Assembly: GCA_034509755.1 (NCBI GenBank)
Contig: CM067541.1
Coordinates: 2,096,001 to 2,160,000, forward strand
Direction of reading: 5' to 3'
From: Anisodus tanguticus
Lineage: Eukaryota; Streptophyta; Magnoliopsida; Solanales; Solanaceae
DNA: 64,000 nucleotides
Position numbers and translations under genes: made by a program. This document shows, in pieces, positions 35,645 to 49,345 of this stretch (position 1 is its first letter; every line of letters starts with the position of its first letter). Below the pieces are notes generated by a model. That model had not been told where the DNA came from. It saw nothing but the letters and a program-made list of their open reading frames with translations, and made no database searches.

Positions 35645-36861
35645 GTAATACAGAAGGTCACTCAACTATGGATATTGTTCTCTCATGGTCATGTTTTTTT
35701 ATTTTGTAACTATAAGATCATGCAACTTTTTCTATATCACATCTAAAGTCACCCAACTAATATTTGGGTAACAAAATATGACATGTTATTTAATTTATTT
35801 CACATAACATTTAATTTACGGAAAAGGGTCAGATTTGCCCCTTTAACCATTTCCATCTTAATTTTCCTATGTCTATGGGGCAATTTTTTTTAAAAAAATG
35901 GAAATAATTTTTTTTAAATGAAAAAACTGGATTTTTTCTTAAATCAAGAATTATTTTTTTTTAAATGTGAAAAACCTATTTTTAGAAGGAAAAAAAATCT
36001 GAAAAGGCTGCATTTTTTTAAATCAGGAAAACAGATTATTTTGTTTTAGATTTTAAGAAAATCTTGTTTTTTCAGATATTTTTTCTTATTAAAATCCAGT
36101 TTTTGGAGATTTTTTCTTAAAATCCATTTCCGGATTTGTTAAAAAATAATCCTTTTTTTAAAAAAAAAGTTTCCTAAAATCTATATTTTTTAGGAAACTT
36201 TCTTTTTTATATATTAAAAAAAACTTTTTTTCCATATTTTCGAAGACAAAATCCAATTTTCAGTTTTTTTTTCTTTACAAAAATGGGTTTTAAAATCATT
36301 TTTTCAGATTATTTTTTTTAAAATACAGTTTTCCATATTATAAAAAACACAAAATTTTCAAATTTTAAAATAAAAAGATCCAATTTTTCAGTTTTTTGTA
36401 AAAATGGGTTTTTAAAGTCACTTTTTAGATTTTAAAAAAAAAGTTTCCATCTTTTTGTTCTGAAAAATCAAATTTTCAGATTTTTCAAAAATTTCTACGT
36501 AGCCGCATATGAAAATTAAGATGGAAATGGATTTAACCAAGTAGGATTAAATAAGGGGGGTTTTTAGAGTACAAGGGCAAATATGATCCGAAAGTTGGAT
36601 GAGAAGGGAAAATATATCAAAAAAGTATAACAAAGTGTAAATATAACTTATTTGTGAGAGTACAAGTGCAAGTCTGACCATTTTCCGTAAATTAAATGTC
36701 ATATGAAATAAATTAAATGACATGTCATAATTTGTTGGCTAAATATTAGTTGGGCGACTTTAGATGTGATACAGGAAAAGTTGGATGAACTTGTAGTTAC
36801 AAAACAAAGAAACATGACCTTGAGAGAACAATACACATATTTGAGTGACCTAATGTGTTAC
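35645..36861. mobile_element. 1.2-kb inverted-repeat element with oligo-A/T core
   Basis: The left arm (35645 to about 35875) and right arm (about 36505-36861) are imperfect inverted repeats. Ends are GTAATACAGAAGGTCACTC and, reversed, GTAACACATTAGGTCACTC, and both arms share ATTGTTCTCTCA and the GGAAATGG / CCATTTCC border. The core (35875-36500) is a T-rich and A-rich low-complexity stretch with TTTTCAGATTTTT-like words on both strands. No coding capacity is present. Confidence 0.75.
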
Positions 36862-38162
36862 TACCTCAACTTAACGGAGGAGGTGTATATTTGATCCACT
36901 TTGTTAACGGTAAGAATATTTTTGAACCCAAAATATAACGGAGGGTAAACTATATCCTTTGATATTGTAGATGGGTAAATTTGACCATTTCCCGCAAAAT
37001 TATGACATATTCCAATTGAGTATTTGAACATATAATAGAGTATTTTTATTAGACATTTCGACTCCTATCTTGAAAGATTTTTTGTACATGATCACAAACT
37101 CAATACATAAAATAAGTTTATTACATAAATGTGCATCCTCTTTTAATTCTGCATATCAGGATCAATTGTAACAAGGATTTATTGAGGCTGATGCGCATTT
37201 AAAGAGGTTGACATGTATTAAGGAGTTAAATTATCTAGTAATGAACATGTATTAAGGAGTTAAATTATCTAGTAATGAGCATGTTTTAAGGAGTTAAATT
37301 ATCTAGTAATGAACTCTTGAAAACACGCATAAAATTCAATTTGAATCAAAGTGCTTAATAGAAACATTGTATCATGTATTCAAATGTTCAATAGAAATAG
37401 AGAGTAGTTCGAGTATGTAACGAAATTGACAAGTTTAAAAACTTGTCGATGTATAGTTTGTACCCATTCATATGGAACTCAAAGACTAATAGGTAAAAGA
37501 AGTATATATCTAAATTTATTGAATCCCCTACACCGTAGACATAAGAGATCATTTTCGAAGCCTCGATGATGAAACTCCTGATTTAAAAAGCCACTTAGGT
37601 GACAACAGAGCTAAAATGCATAGCTAAATTACGCGCGACCATTATTCGATGTCCTTGCATACTAAGGTTTGATGAACGTTGTTATGAAATCAACAGCCAA
37701 TAGTACTTGATAAACCGTAATTGTATGCTTGCCATTGTCTAAACTGAGATGTTGAATAACCAACTCTAGACTGAAAAATGTAAATCAAATGGAGAACAGC
37801 ATTTTCATGAGATGCACCCTCAAGACCTTATTATTAATTATTGCACATCCGTTCAATAAATTAAAGAACAAACAAACAGTGTAACCAAGTTGTCTCGCTT
37901 AGGTATAAATTCACAATCGCAGGTTTATTCTTCAAATCTGATGATAAACTCAAAACTAAAGATAATATTACCTAAATGACCCTGTCATTCGCCATGCTAT
38001 TGAATAAACATAGATACACCAGCCATACAAAAGACTGAGCAAACACACATTTTTTTTTTCATTTTGATTTCTCCAGATGTCATGGATCCAGATGTCCATT
38101 GCGGAAAACTGCACACAACTGACTTGACGTGTTCTTACATTGTACATTTCAGCAAATCACGA
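36862..38162. other. 3' flank of VHA-A; three 34-bp tandem repeats
   Basis: A unit CATGTATTAAGGAGTTAAAT plus 14 more bases is repeated three times with a 34-bp period at 37212-37313. No gene was found. The last 150 bp would be the 3' UTR of the V-ATPase gene. Confidence 0.6.
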
Positions 38163-41100
38163 TTATCGAGTTTCATCCTCAAGGTTGCGGAAACCAGCAA
38201 TCAAATCATCATGAAGTTTCTGAAATTTGGCCACCAGAGCAGACTCTCCTTCAGCTGGATCCTCAAACTTTTGGGACCTGTGTGAAATGGAGGTGTAAAA
38301 TTCAGGAAAATGGGGGAAAGGGAAGAAGTAAGGACAGGCAATGTATTGGACTCGCAGCACAGAAACATCTTTTTTATTTTTTACCAAGTTGCAGCATGGG
38401 GGAACTTATATGATATTTTATAGAACAAAGTCCATGTCTAGGCAGTAACTTACACCAAACGGTAGAACAAATCTCCTAGACGGTGCTTAATGAGTGTGTA
38501 AGTGATTTTCTGTCCATCCATACCAGCTCCTCGTTCAACAGCCTGTACAAAAGATTATAACAGCAAATGTTACAAGGAAATCCCAAGGTTCAATTTTCTA
38601 TACTTACTGGTCTAGGGACAATTGTCCCAAAACCTAAAATGTGACAAAAGGAGATGTAAGAGCATACAAATTTACAATCATCATCAGTACATAGCATTAT
38701 CTATCGGAATGAGAAGAATACACTCTGAAGGAAATACAGAAGGAAACTATTGATGCATTCAATGCTACACTATTTTACCTGGTTGGCCAAGTTATAGAAG
38801 TGGATAATGTTGCGCAACATCCAAACAGATTTGTAGAAAGGGCAGTACTTGTCGTATCTGTCATAAGACAAAGAAGTGAGTCCATAACAATCCCAATTCC
38901 TTCTAGAATAAGGGATCACAGTTGATTTATATAACTTACGGCGTAAAAGCATTTTGTGCAAGGTAGTCCTCCCTTAAAAGCTTTGCAGTTTCCAAGGTAA
39001 TCTTATCTGTTTCAGCTAAAGCGTCCTTTCCGACAAGCTGCAGAAGGCAAGATCCAATTTAGAATGCTCTGTAGTTTCTTAGTTTTTTGGTGTAATATGT
39101 CAAAATACAGTGAGTAATTCTCTTACAGAACTAAAATAATCATCTTAATAACTTGAGTATATGTATCAGTAGTAATAACTAATAAATTAGATACATAGCT
39201 GTGGACCAGCCTTGAAACCAGATAAATAATCAATTTCAGTGGAATAGATTAGGAATTGATTGACTGAAGGAACCAGAAGGGAAACAATGCATCTTTGTTG
39301 ACTATTCTTAACTTTGAATTCCCTTTTCAGGTAGATTCTTTATAAACTCATTCAAGATGCATTAAGTGATGTGGAACTAGCTCCAATGAGACTGTGAAGC
39401 TCCTCAATTGTCCTTGTTCAAGGTCAGAGAATAAATGAATTAAAGAAGACAGAAAATTCATATTTACCCTTCTTAACTAACAAAAAGTAGAAATTCGAAA
39501 ACCTTGGATGGCAATGAAAGCCAAAGGCTCTCTGACATTATTGTCAATTCGAGTAGTCTTTTAAATGAAAAGTTGAGACCTTATAATTTTTTTAAGAGGG
39601 AAGAGTTATGCTGCTATTTGAAGAATTATTTTAGCAACTTTTTGATTCTAGGTTGTATATGCTGAGTTTGGTTCATGAAAGAGGTTATGAGGGTGGGGGT
39701 GGGTGGGGGGAGGAGGATCAGAAGAAATGTGGCATCTGCACACCCAAAATTAAAGCAGTTTTTGCACACAGCAGCACTAACTGTTATGTGGCACGACTGG
39801 AAGTCTAGATCAAATAAATAACTTATGAACTTCCTAATCTGAACAGCTGAATCCAGTATGCAACCTAAGTGATGTACCACCAAGTAAATCCCTACTTCCA
39901 AAGCAGAGAAATAGATTAATTTCCAGTAAATTAACATACAGCCAACATCTCCTGAAAAGGGACAACATGGACCTCTTGACAATACAAGATCCCTGTTAGA
40001 GAAATACTCGTCCCTCATTGGTTATGTAAAGGGCCCCAAAGGAGTATATGATGTCCTAGGACACGCCACCCAGTGCATTTAGTTTTTGGGTTGGATGCTC
40101 AGATTCTTTCACGTGGTGAGCCAAACTTTGGTAAGGTAAGCCCATTTGCACAAATTTCACTCTAGGCTCATTCCTTGGCCTGTTGAACCTACTCTCTCCT
40201 TTCATATCCAGGTCCACTGTTCATCTTGTTGAGCCTGATCTCTCTCTCTCTACATTAAGTCCACTCTTCAATCTTCTCAAAGAAAAAAGACAAGAAATAT
40301 ATAGTCCATGTGTAAACCTAAGAACCGGGTTACACGTGCGGAAAGGTGTTAGAGAAGTACACTTGTTTGTCATCAATTGTGTAAGGGTCTCCAAAGGGGT
40401 TTGTAATGTCTTGGCCACTCTACCCGTTGCCTTGAGATTTTGAACTGAATGCTCGGATTCTTTAACAAAATTTTGAACTGAAAGCTCGGATTCTTTTACA
40501 CTTCCCAGTAGTTGCAAAGGTCAACAAACCAGGAAACTTGAAGAACTTCGACATACAATCAGGTACCAAAATTTACCCAACTATAACCAATTTCTTTTCC
40601 ACACAATACAATCCCTCTAAGTATGAATTCCCTCCCTTGCAACATGACTTCTAAGTCTGGCCTTCAAGGAATATGAACAAGGAAGACAGAGAGAAATGGA
40701 TGTTTCTATGTCCATATCAACAACCGTCAGACCAAATACAAATGAAAAGGCTCCTTAAAAAAAATAAGCCTAAAGGTAGAGCTGCATCAACCTCATCCCC
40801 TTCTCCTAGGTGAATTAAGTATGATGGCTTTAGCACATACAACTCCAGAAAAAGTAAAAAAAACACATACTTGAACAATTTCATTTAGGTCATCCTCCCT
40901 CTGCAGCACCTCACGGGATTTTGTCCTTATGTTAATAAAATCAGGATCAAACTTCTCATAAAAGGACTCGAGTGCCTGAATATAAGAAAATGACAAGTCA
41001 ATGAGCACAAACAGTTTTGGCCAATGAGCACAAACAGAAGATGAAAAATAAGCTTCAACTTTGCAGAATAAGCACATAAGGCTGCATAGAAAGCATACCC

Positions 41101-44100
41101 CCGAGTATTTTGAATAGGAAATAAGCCAATTTACAGAGGGAAAGTGTTTCCTTTGAGCCAATTTTTTATCCAGACCCCAGAAGACCTGCAAAAGAATAAT
41201 CTTAGAGAAAGCTGGCAGCGGCAGGAACCACAAACGTCCAGTAATGAAGATTGTGTTTTTACTTACCTGAACAATACCAAGGGTTGCAGATGTAACAGGA
41301 TCTGAAAAATCTCCTCCTGGAGGAGAAACAGCACCAACAATTGTCACACTACCAGTTCTATCTGGTCCACCAAGACACTGAACTTTACCAGCACGCTCAT
41401 AGAAAGATGCCAAACGTGATGCCAAATAAGCAGGATATCCACTGTCTGCAGGCATCTCTGCCTGAAAGGTGCATAGTGTATCAACATATATGAAGTAACT
41501 ACAAAAACAACTTATCTCCACATTTGGAAAGTAGTAATGTGAAACTTTTCTACTCTATTGAAGGTTTTACATAATCCAAGTGGAATGCTCCCACAAGTTT
41601 CCACATTGGTTGAAATGGACTCTTATCGGGGCAGCAGATCGGATGTCCAAAGGCATATACGCTAAGAAACTAAAAAAAAAAGTAAATTCTTTTCTCTTAC
41701 TTTAGGAGCAAACTCATCACAATCTCACCCAGATAGGATTAAAGAATTAATTACTAAAAGAAAGTCAAGAAATTAGTTTGAACCCTGTAATATCAACTGC
41801 AAGTCAGCAAAGACTTACCAGTAACCTCTTTAAGACTGCATTAATGGTACATTTTTCACTAATGGTCAGTCAAATCCGTTTTATTTTGAATATATTACAG
41901 AATCAGTTCTGCTTGCCACCGTGATTTTACTAAGATTTGGATTTCACAGAGATTTTAGTTTAAAATGTCTGTCTGTGCAAGGGGTGGGCAACATATCGAG
42001 TCAGAAACTTTAAAGTATCAGTTGCCTAGAACAGGAGAATATTTTAGCTGTTGCAACTAAAGGAATGAAGAGGTTATTCGACTTGTTGCAATAGAATGAA
42101 TGACCTACTCACCAATCGACCTGAGATTTCACGTAAAGCTTCTGCCCAGCGAGATGTCGAATCTGCCATCATACTGACGTTATAGCCCATGTCTCTGAAG
42201 TATTCTGCTATAGTAATACCTGAAAATCATAATGACACGAGCTGAAGAACTGCCTTTGTCTATCAAGAAACGCTTGCTATTTTTAGAGGAGAAAAAGCAT
42301 TATTGGAATATAACATGACACTTATTTCGGAAGTTTAGGAAGCAGCACTCAGCAGAAAGCATCCACATGAACATACAAAGAACAGAAAGTAAAACACCCT
42401 TTTATTTGGAAACAACTTAATTTTAAAATTCCCCTTTTACCTTTAATGAAATGATTTATAGCCACACAAATGTCTACATTTTGTTTTAAACCAAAAATTA
42501 CAAAAAGTCTTCCTTTCATTCTTAAACTTTGTGTCTAGTCAAACAGAGTCACATAAATTGGGACGGATGGAGTATAAATAAACAGGCGTCGGATAAAAGA
42601 GGAAATAGACTTATGTTAGCTAGAATATTAAGGCTAAGCAATTATAATTATTCTACAGGGCATTTTGTGATTCATTTGTTTATCAAGAGCAGGATAGGAA
42701 AAACATTTCACAGCAAGCATCTATTGTGAATCACCCTCAACAAGCATCTACCATACTAGAGGAAAATTACATGATGAGATAAGATCAATTGGTAAATGGC
42801 ATAATCAAGGACCTTCTCTGAGGAGTATCGAAATAGTAAGAATATCAGAGAGTGGACAAAGTACCAACCTGTATAGATCGAGGCCTCACGAGCAGCCACA
42901 GGCATGTTTGAAGTATTAGCGACAAGTGTTGTACGTTTCATGACAGACTCTTCACGCCCATCAGGCAATGTCATTGTCAATTGAGGGAAATCCATAAGTA
43001 CCTACAAAGAAGTATCTTCTGCTATGTGACTCAAGATAATAAGAAAGAGCTCGCAAATAGAGTTGAAAAACTCCATACCTCTGCCATTTCATTCCCTCTT
43101 TCCCCACAACCAACATAAACGACAGTGTCCGAGTTAGAGTACTGCATTCATTATTAACACGAAACAATAATCATAATAAGCTTTCTGAGGATCATTTCTA
43201 ATTTTTGGAAACTGAAATTAAGTAGGTCATCCAATGTGAATAAATATGAGACCTACCTTGGAAAGAGCTTGACTAATCACTGTCTTCCCACAGCCAAATG
43301 CACCAGGTATGGCACAAGTACCACCAAGCACTGAGGGGAATAGGGCATCGAGAACACGCTGACATGAAATGGAGCAATTAAGGACATATGTCTAAAATTC
43401 TGACATGAAACCCCAAAAGAGGCCTAATATCTAAGCAAGATTTACCTGTCCAGTAAGAAGAGGAGTATCAGCAGCTAACTTTGTTGCAACAGGTCTAGGA
43501 GAACGCACAGGCCAAGTCTAAAAAGATGTGAACAAGTTAATGTCAGTAACCACTGCTGAACCGTGATAAGAACAAAGCAAAAGATAATCTATGGAACTCC
43601 ATGTAACTAGAGTGTTCTTGACCTGAAGCATAGTTATTTCCTTTTTGACACCTTGAAACTCGAGCTCAAGAACAGTATCCTGCAAGCATAGTGGGAAGAG
43701 AAAACAATGAAGTCTCCTGATATAATAGTCATTGCATTGCTTGCTATATATTATATATTCCTTATTTGATCTCCTCTGATTTAGTAAAAGATGACCTATG
43801 GCAATATTATATTTTTTCTTTCTTTGATAAATAATGGAACTTTCTTTTTAATGTAGAAATAAACATCTTAACTACATGCTTCTTACAAGACACAAATCTT
43901 AACCATTAAAAAGATGTAACATGAATAGTAAATTGAGCAAAGCATACACCTGCAACCAAGTTTTAAATGAGTACAGGTAAAAGAAAAGGCATTACAACTG
44001 GAGCAATCAAAAGTGCAATCTAGAACGTAGGTTTTGCTGTTCAGGAAATGGAGTAGATATCCTGTTTTCCTTTCCAAACAATAAATACAGGCCAATTTGT

Positions 44101-46578
44101 TGAATAATCTCACACACTCGGGAAGTGCTTAATTGCCATCTAAATTATTCAAGTTGGACCAGCTCTAAGACGGTCAAAACATAGTTTTATAAGAAAATTA
44201 CTTAAACTACTATGCACTACAAAGGTAGAAATTATAGCGTGGATCTAAAATACAAGCTTAATGAGACAACAAGAACAGTAACACCAAATGTGTACTGTTA
44301 TGTAAAGCTTATATTGTTGACATACATTCAAAGAGTATTGACCAGCTGGAGCAATGTAAGTAATCTTTCCCATGGCGTCAGGAGGAAGAGCAACATGATG
44401 TTCCATTAAGCTGTTCTCAAAGACGGTCTGCCAAAAGAAAATTCACGAATAAACTCAGATATACAGAGAAAATTGAAAACATGGAACAAGGATACTGGAA
44501 TATGACTCTGGAAAAGTTATCACAAATTTACTTAAAAGAAAAAAAGTTCATCCAAACTTACAGCATATAAATCTCCACCTGTTAAGACGTCTCCCTCACC
44601 TGGCACCAGGATATGACAATGAGCAGAGCCCTTTTTTTCTTTTGAAAAGCAGAGTAATTATTTCAAAGTCCAAAACTTCATATAGTCAAAGGTTATAATA
44701 TACCGAATTCCTTCTTAGGCTGAAATTCCCATAGTATATCCTTGTCCAGGGCCGGAACAGAAACACCACGAGGGATGTAGACATCACCAGACCTTTTTGC
44801 AATTGTCTTCAGAGGCCTCTGCATTATTGAGAGAGAAACATACAAATATCATCTGATGCCATGGCTCTGATTTCACAAAGCTTGATTAAAAGAATTTATT
44901 TAAAAAATTAGGAGGACATTGTCAGATCATTACCTGAATACCATCAAAGATATTTCCCAATATTCCAGGACCCAGCTCTACTGACAGGGGCTGTTATTTG
45001 AACAGAACATCAAAATTTTGCAACTTTGAGATTTTAATTGACAGTTAAAAGAAAACAATCGAAGTTAAAAAGAAGAATTTCTTTTGACCTTGTGTGTACG
45101 TAGCACGGGATCATTCACCATTAGACCAGCTGTTTCTTCATAAACTGCAAGAAATGTAATTTAACAAACAAATCCTGCTTTTAGTTTCAATTATGTGAAT
45201 TTATGGCACTTTAAAGCTGGTCGATATCTCCCTTCCGCAAAAACTTAAGAACAGACAAAGCATGGAACAAGGGTGGTGGTGGTAGTGGGTGGGGGGGGGG
45301 GGGGGTAATATATTGCAGGGACAGTTGCTATTAGCAGGAATAAAGAAATCCACGAACAATATACCCTGAATTGTAGCAGAATCTCCTTCCAGCCTAATAA
45401 TTTCACCAATGAGATTGTCATGTCCGACACGAACTAGTTCATACATGGCAGCTCCCGCCATTCCATCAGCAACAACCACTGGTCCAGACACCTGTTACGG
45501 AAGACACAATGACAACCACATAAGATCTCTAATAGCAATTTTCATAGCGGAGAGGGAGACTTAATCGTGCTCGGTGAACAGATGCTATCCAATGAACAGA
45601 ATGAAACCAGCAAAGATATCAGCAATAATAGATTTTAATCAGTATATAATCATCTACATTTGTGAACAAAAACGAAAAGGTAAATACACACTTAATAATG
45701 AGAAGCTGTAATTTTCACATAAGGGGAGTAGCAATCACTAAATCAAGCAGCTAAAAAACCAAGTATCTGTATACAAGCAAATGCAAAAGCAGATATTTGA
45801 ATTTGTAATTAATATTGAATTTAAAGCCATCTTCATCATCATCATTGAATCAATCCGGAGAAAATGCAGCTAAGTAGAGAAGAAAGAGTTCATCAACCGA
45901 CTTTAGATTCAAATCAGTGATCTATGAAGAAAATGAATTGATCTGTACAAAATATCCTAGCAAAGCTACTTATACACTTAACTACCAATAACAAACTCGA
46001 CAGCTGGCTAACTAACACTAAGCTAACTAAAATGTAAGTTACTAACGTCCTACATTCACACTTCAGTCCTCTAACTTGCATTATGCACATTGTTTCATCC
46101 ATCGTCTCTGATCGATGGTTCAATAATTAATGGAAACAGCAGTGACAAACGCAAAAGCAAATGTCCTAGTAACTGAATTTTGTGGAAAAACAGTGGCGAC
46201 AAAGCTAAGAGATTTATGCCTGAACACAATTGGAAAAGTACGGCTGAATGAATCATCCAGGTAAGTGAATTCATACCGATCCAATTACATCGAATAAAGT
46301 AAATCTCAAAGTCAAAATCCCATCGAATTAGACTAATCCAAAAGTACACAGTACAAATATTGCTAATGAATATAAAACGAGGAGACGACTTCATCGATCT
46401 GTAGGGGAATTGCGAGCGAAACAAACAAATAACTACCTGGAAGATAAGGAAAATAAACAGGAACCACAAAAAAGGTACAGATCTAAGGAGAAGAAATTAC
46501 CTTACGGACGTATCCATACTCGCTTTCCTTCTCGGAATCCTCAAATGTAGTCATCGGACCTCCGAATTGCGACGGCAT
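38163..46578 (-). CDS. VHA-A: V-type H+-ATPase catalytic subunit A
   Basis: Catalytic ATP-hydrolysing subunit of the V1 sector, which acidifies the vacuole and endomembranes. Twenty coding exons (minus): 46578-46501, 45491-45365, 45144-45089, 44990-44934, 44818-44704, 44599-44562, 44427-44326, 43679-43623, 43517-43446, 43358-43257, 43141-43079, 43001-42869, 42219-42113, 41461-41267, 41185-41099, 40975-40871, 39037-38940, 38857-38779, 38542-38454, 38277-38163. They give 624 codons plus TAA with agreeing phases; plant homologues are about 623. The Walker A loop GAFGCGKT is at residues 253-260, GCGERGNE at 279-286, ADSTSRW at 352-358 and PSVNWLISYS downstream. The start MPSQFGG fits the family. 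All introns are GT-AG and nothing is broken. It supplies the proton gradient used by CAX. Confidence 0.98.
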
Positions 46579-48011
46579 TGTGGTACAAGTAAATCTGAAT
46601 GCAAAGATCCGATCCCTCAAGGTCAAAGAAGTGAAATTGGGGTTAAAGTAGATAAATATCGGCAAGCGAGAGGGAAATGGCAATAATTGCTGCGAGGCAC
46701 CTTTTCTTCTAGTGATAGAACGAGCAAGGGAGTAACTCGGCGTGTTTGATCCAGTTACATCTAGACACGTTCCGCGTGTGTAGATCTACTTCTATGCCTC
46801 TGATGAATCTCGTCCTTACATGTGCAATGTAGTCAATTATTTGTGTGGCAATAGTTTCATTTATTCAAGGGTTAAGTTCAATAGTGAATTATTCTGAGGT
46901 TTGGATTTTAGCAAATAATAGTTTGAGGTTCGTTTGTCATCACGTATATTAATATATAGATTATTTTTTGTTGGGTGTTTGATTTCTTGCATTAAAATTG
47001 AATATGCAAGATATTATTTATAATATTTATTTATTTTTAAATTAAAAAGTAATAAATTTACAATTTTATTTTTAGATGTTTGACCATCATTAGTTTCTAG
47101 AAAAGAAAAAAAAAGGTAGTTTTGTCCTTTTATTACTTTAATCATGTATAAGTTATACATAGATTAGTTATTCCATATTGGTGATTGTATAAAATAATAC
47201 ACCAATTGATGTACAAAGTTATACAAGGATTAAGTTATACATGATTCAAATTATAACCAAATGAATAAAATTATATATCATGATTATTTTTCTTATATCT
47301 CATATCAAACGACCCCCCGATAGTCGAGTTTGAACCGTTACAAGTAATATCAAAATTGGTACTTCTCATAATAAGATGATGGACAAATATAATGAGTTTG
47401 AATTCACAAATAATCCTTTCTAGGACCCTTATTTAGAAGAATAACCTAAACTTATGAAAATAAATTAAGTTTAACTACCTCGGAATCAAAGTTCACACTT
47501 GAATGTTTGAAATTATATATTGTATCAAAATCGGTTATTATCTTAGTATGGTTGTAAGACAAGTCTTAGCGAAGTGTAGCAACTCATGAACCGCTAGGGG
47601 TAGAACACAACAAAAAGTTTGCTTTGAAATTTGACTTAGAAAAAACCCACATCAAAATAAAATAGGAGAGTTACGTATCGTATGAGTGTGAGTTCATGAG
47701 TCAATTATAGAGGTGCCTTTTTTTGTTGAGTTTGGATCGTTATAAATCAGAGCATATAATACCTCTACAATTGGGCTTGGATCGTTACAAGTCCAATGTT
47801 TTTTCTTTGCTTTCTTTTTTGTTGTATTGAGTTGAATCTAACTTGATTATGTACTCATGAATCTAGATTGGGGTCGTATACATATATTTTCACTCGGAGA
47901 CTTGTTTTGTTATGATGAAGCCTTCAGGCATTGTTGATGTTTAGTTACTTTATGTTAAAATATTGCAAGACGGTATGGGGCCTCTTGCTCTCTATTATGC
48001 ATGTGTTCAAG
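46579..48011 (-). promoter_or_regulatory. 5' flank of VHA-A with a MITE
   Basis: About 100 bp of pyrimidine-rich leader precede the start codon. Further up lies the MITE at 46973-47318. No single promoter motif was identified, and there is no gene from 47319 to 48011. Confidence 0.45.
46973..47318. mobile_element. MITE upstream of VHA-A
   Basis: The left end GGGTGTTTGATTTC and right end ATATCAAACGACCCCCC are imperfect inverted repeats. The interior is rich in AGTTATACAT(G/A) words in both orientations (about 47145-47250). The size of about 346 bp and lack of coding fit a MITE. Confidence 0.6.
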
Positions 48012-48583
48012 TAGACATGTTCATCGGGTCGGGGACTGCCCGGCCTGACACGAAAAAATTAGGGTCAAGATCAGCTTATATCTGATACATAGTCACCTGA
48101 CCCGAAAAAGTGGGGACCGGATAATACGTAGGATTGGGCCAGAGTTAGAATTTTTTACCCACTTGACCCGGCCCGACCACCGACCCACCCCGATCCGCGT
48201 GTCTTTTTAATATAATTTTAATTATTTTTTATTTTATGAATATTTGTTTTTTACTTATATAGGTGAATGGACAAACGAAGAAGAATCTAATGATGACGAT
48301 GACGATGCTTATGATGATGTTGATGAATTATCGTGATATTGGTTTGTACTTGCCTCTTGTCATTTCTTTTTGGTGTAATTTTTAATGATTTCGTGCTTCT
48401 GTTTGTTGTAATTTTTAATTGGTGACAAATTATATCGGATAACTGATTGGATAGAATTGCATAAAAAATAGGATCAGGGTCGGGTCAAAGATCGGAAAAT
48501 TAAAAAATAAAATAGTGTCAGGATCTGGCAAGTAGAAAAAAAAGTCACTTGATCCGGCCCGACCCGAGATTTGAACAGGTCTA
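48012..48583. mobile_element. 572-bp non-autonomous hAT element with 8-bp TSD
   Basis: Termini TAGACATGTTCA (48012-48023) and TGAACAGGTCTA (48572-48583) are inverted repeats with one mismatch. TGTTCAAG duplicates the target exactly (48004-48011 and 48584-48591). Subterminal GGGTCGGG/GACCCGGCCCGACC arrays lie at both ends. The middle retains a short acidic C-terminal tail (plus frame, NDDDDDAYDDVDELS, near 48285-48335), so it is a deletion product of a hAT element. Confidence 0.9.
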
Positions 48584-48591
48584 TGTTCAAG

Positions 48592-49189
48592 GTATGAAGC
48601 CATATGAAACTCCATTATTTACTGCTCCGTATTATATCTTTTTTATGCAATTGAATATAAGTTTGCTTGATAGAAGTTATGCTAGATAGATGTCAGTGAC
48701 AATACTTCATTTTTTTTATCGTGACATAGAAGGTTTAAACAGTGATGCGCAAAAGTTTTCAAAAATGAATTCAATGAAACAATTACATGCAAAAAAAACT
48801 ACCTAATTGACCAGAGATAATCCATAATTTTAAGGCCAAACATATAAATGTCTCCTTGACGTTATCATCAATTTTAATTTGACATTTCAACTGATCATAG
48901 TACTATTAGATACTCTTTATATCCTCCAAAATGTGTTTATTAATTAATCATGCCTAACAAATAAAATAAATAAAGAGCATGGACTTTACGCACATCGATG
49001 TAAAAAAATAAATCAATTTTAACTACAAAACTCATTTCTCAAATCCCTCATGCTACCCCTCCCACTGAGTCATCCCCTTCCCCAAACCACCTTATCGCCT
49101 TCTTCTCTTTGTGAAGGGGAAAGTCCCGAAGGCGAAACCCCCCACCTGTACTAGAGGTCCCTTGGCCATGTGGGATATAAATCGAGGGA
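48592..49189. other. Intergenic, nothing recognised
   Basis: AT-rich, with no credible ORF or repeat. Confidence 0.45.
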
Positions 49190-49345
49190 TATGCGCGAGT
49201 GGCAGCCCTGCAAGGGAGAGGACCAACGGGACACGAACCCAGCAACAACCCTTGCAATATTTCAGCAAAGACTGTCACCACACGGATTCGAACCCGCGAC
49301 GTCGGAGTGGTTGTATCCCAATCACCTTGCCACTTACCAACTCAC
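49190..49345 (-). mobile_element. SINE-like tRNA-derived segment
   Basis: On the minus strand, TGAGTTGGTAAGTGGCAAGG (A-box-like) is followed by GCGGGTTCGAATCCGTG, which holds a perfect B box (GGTTCGAATCC). The spacing of about 40 bp is that of a tRNA promoter. No cloverleaf or 3' acceptor stem can be formed by eye, so a SINE or tRNA relic is more likely than a tRNA gene. Confidence 0.5.

Noticed and set aside
37212..37313. CRISPR-like spaced repeats
   Set aside because: The 34-bp units are directly adjacent tandem copies with no spacers, in a plant genome.
40221..40517. 98-codon ORF inside VHA-A
   Set aside because: It lies in the intron between exons 16 and 17; it contains a short internal direct repeat (AACTGAATGCTCGGATTCTT) and no known domain.
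49275..49320. Possible tRNA gene with a perfect B box
   Set aside because: No matching acceptor or anticodon arms by eye; kept only as a SINE-like relic.
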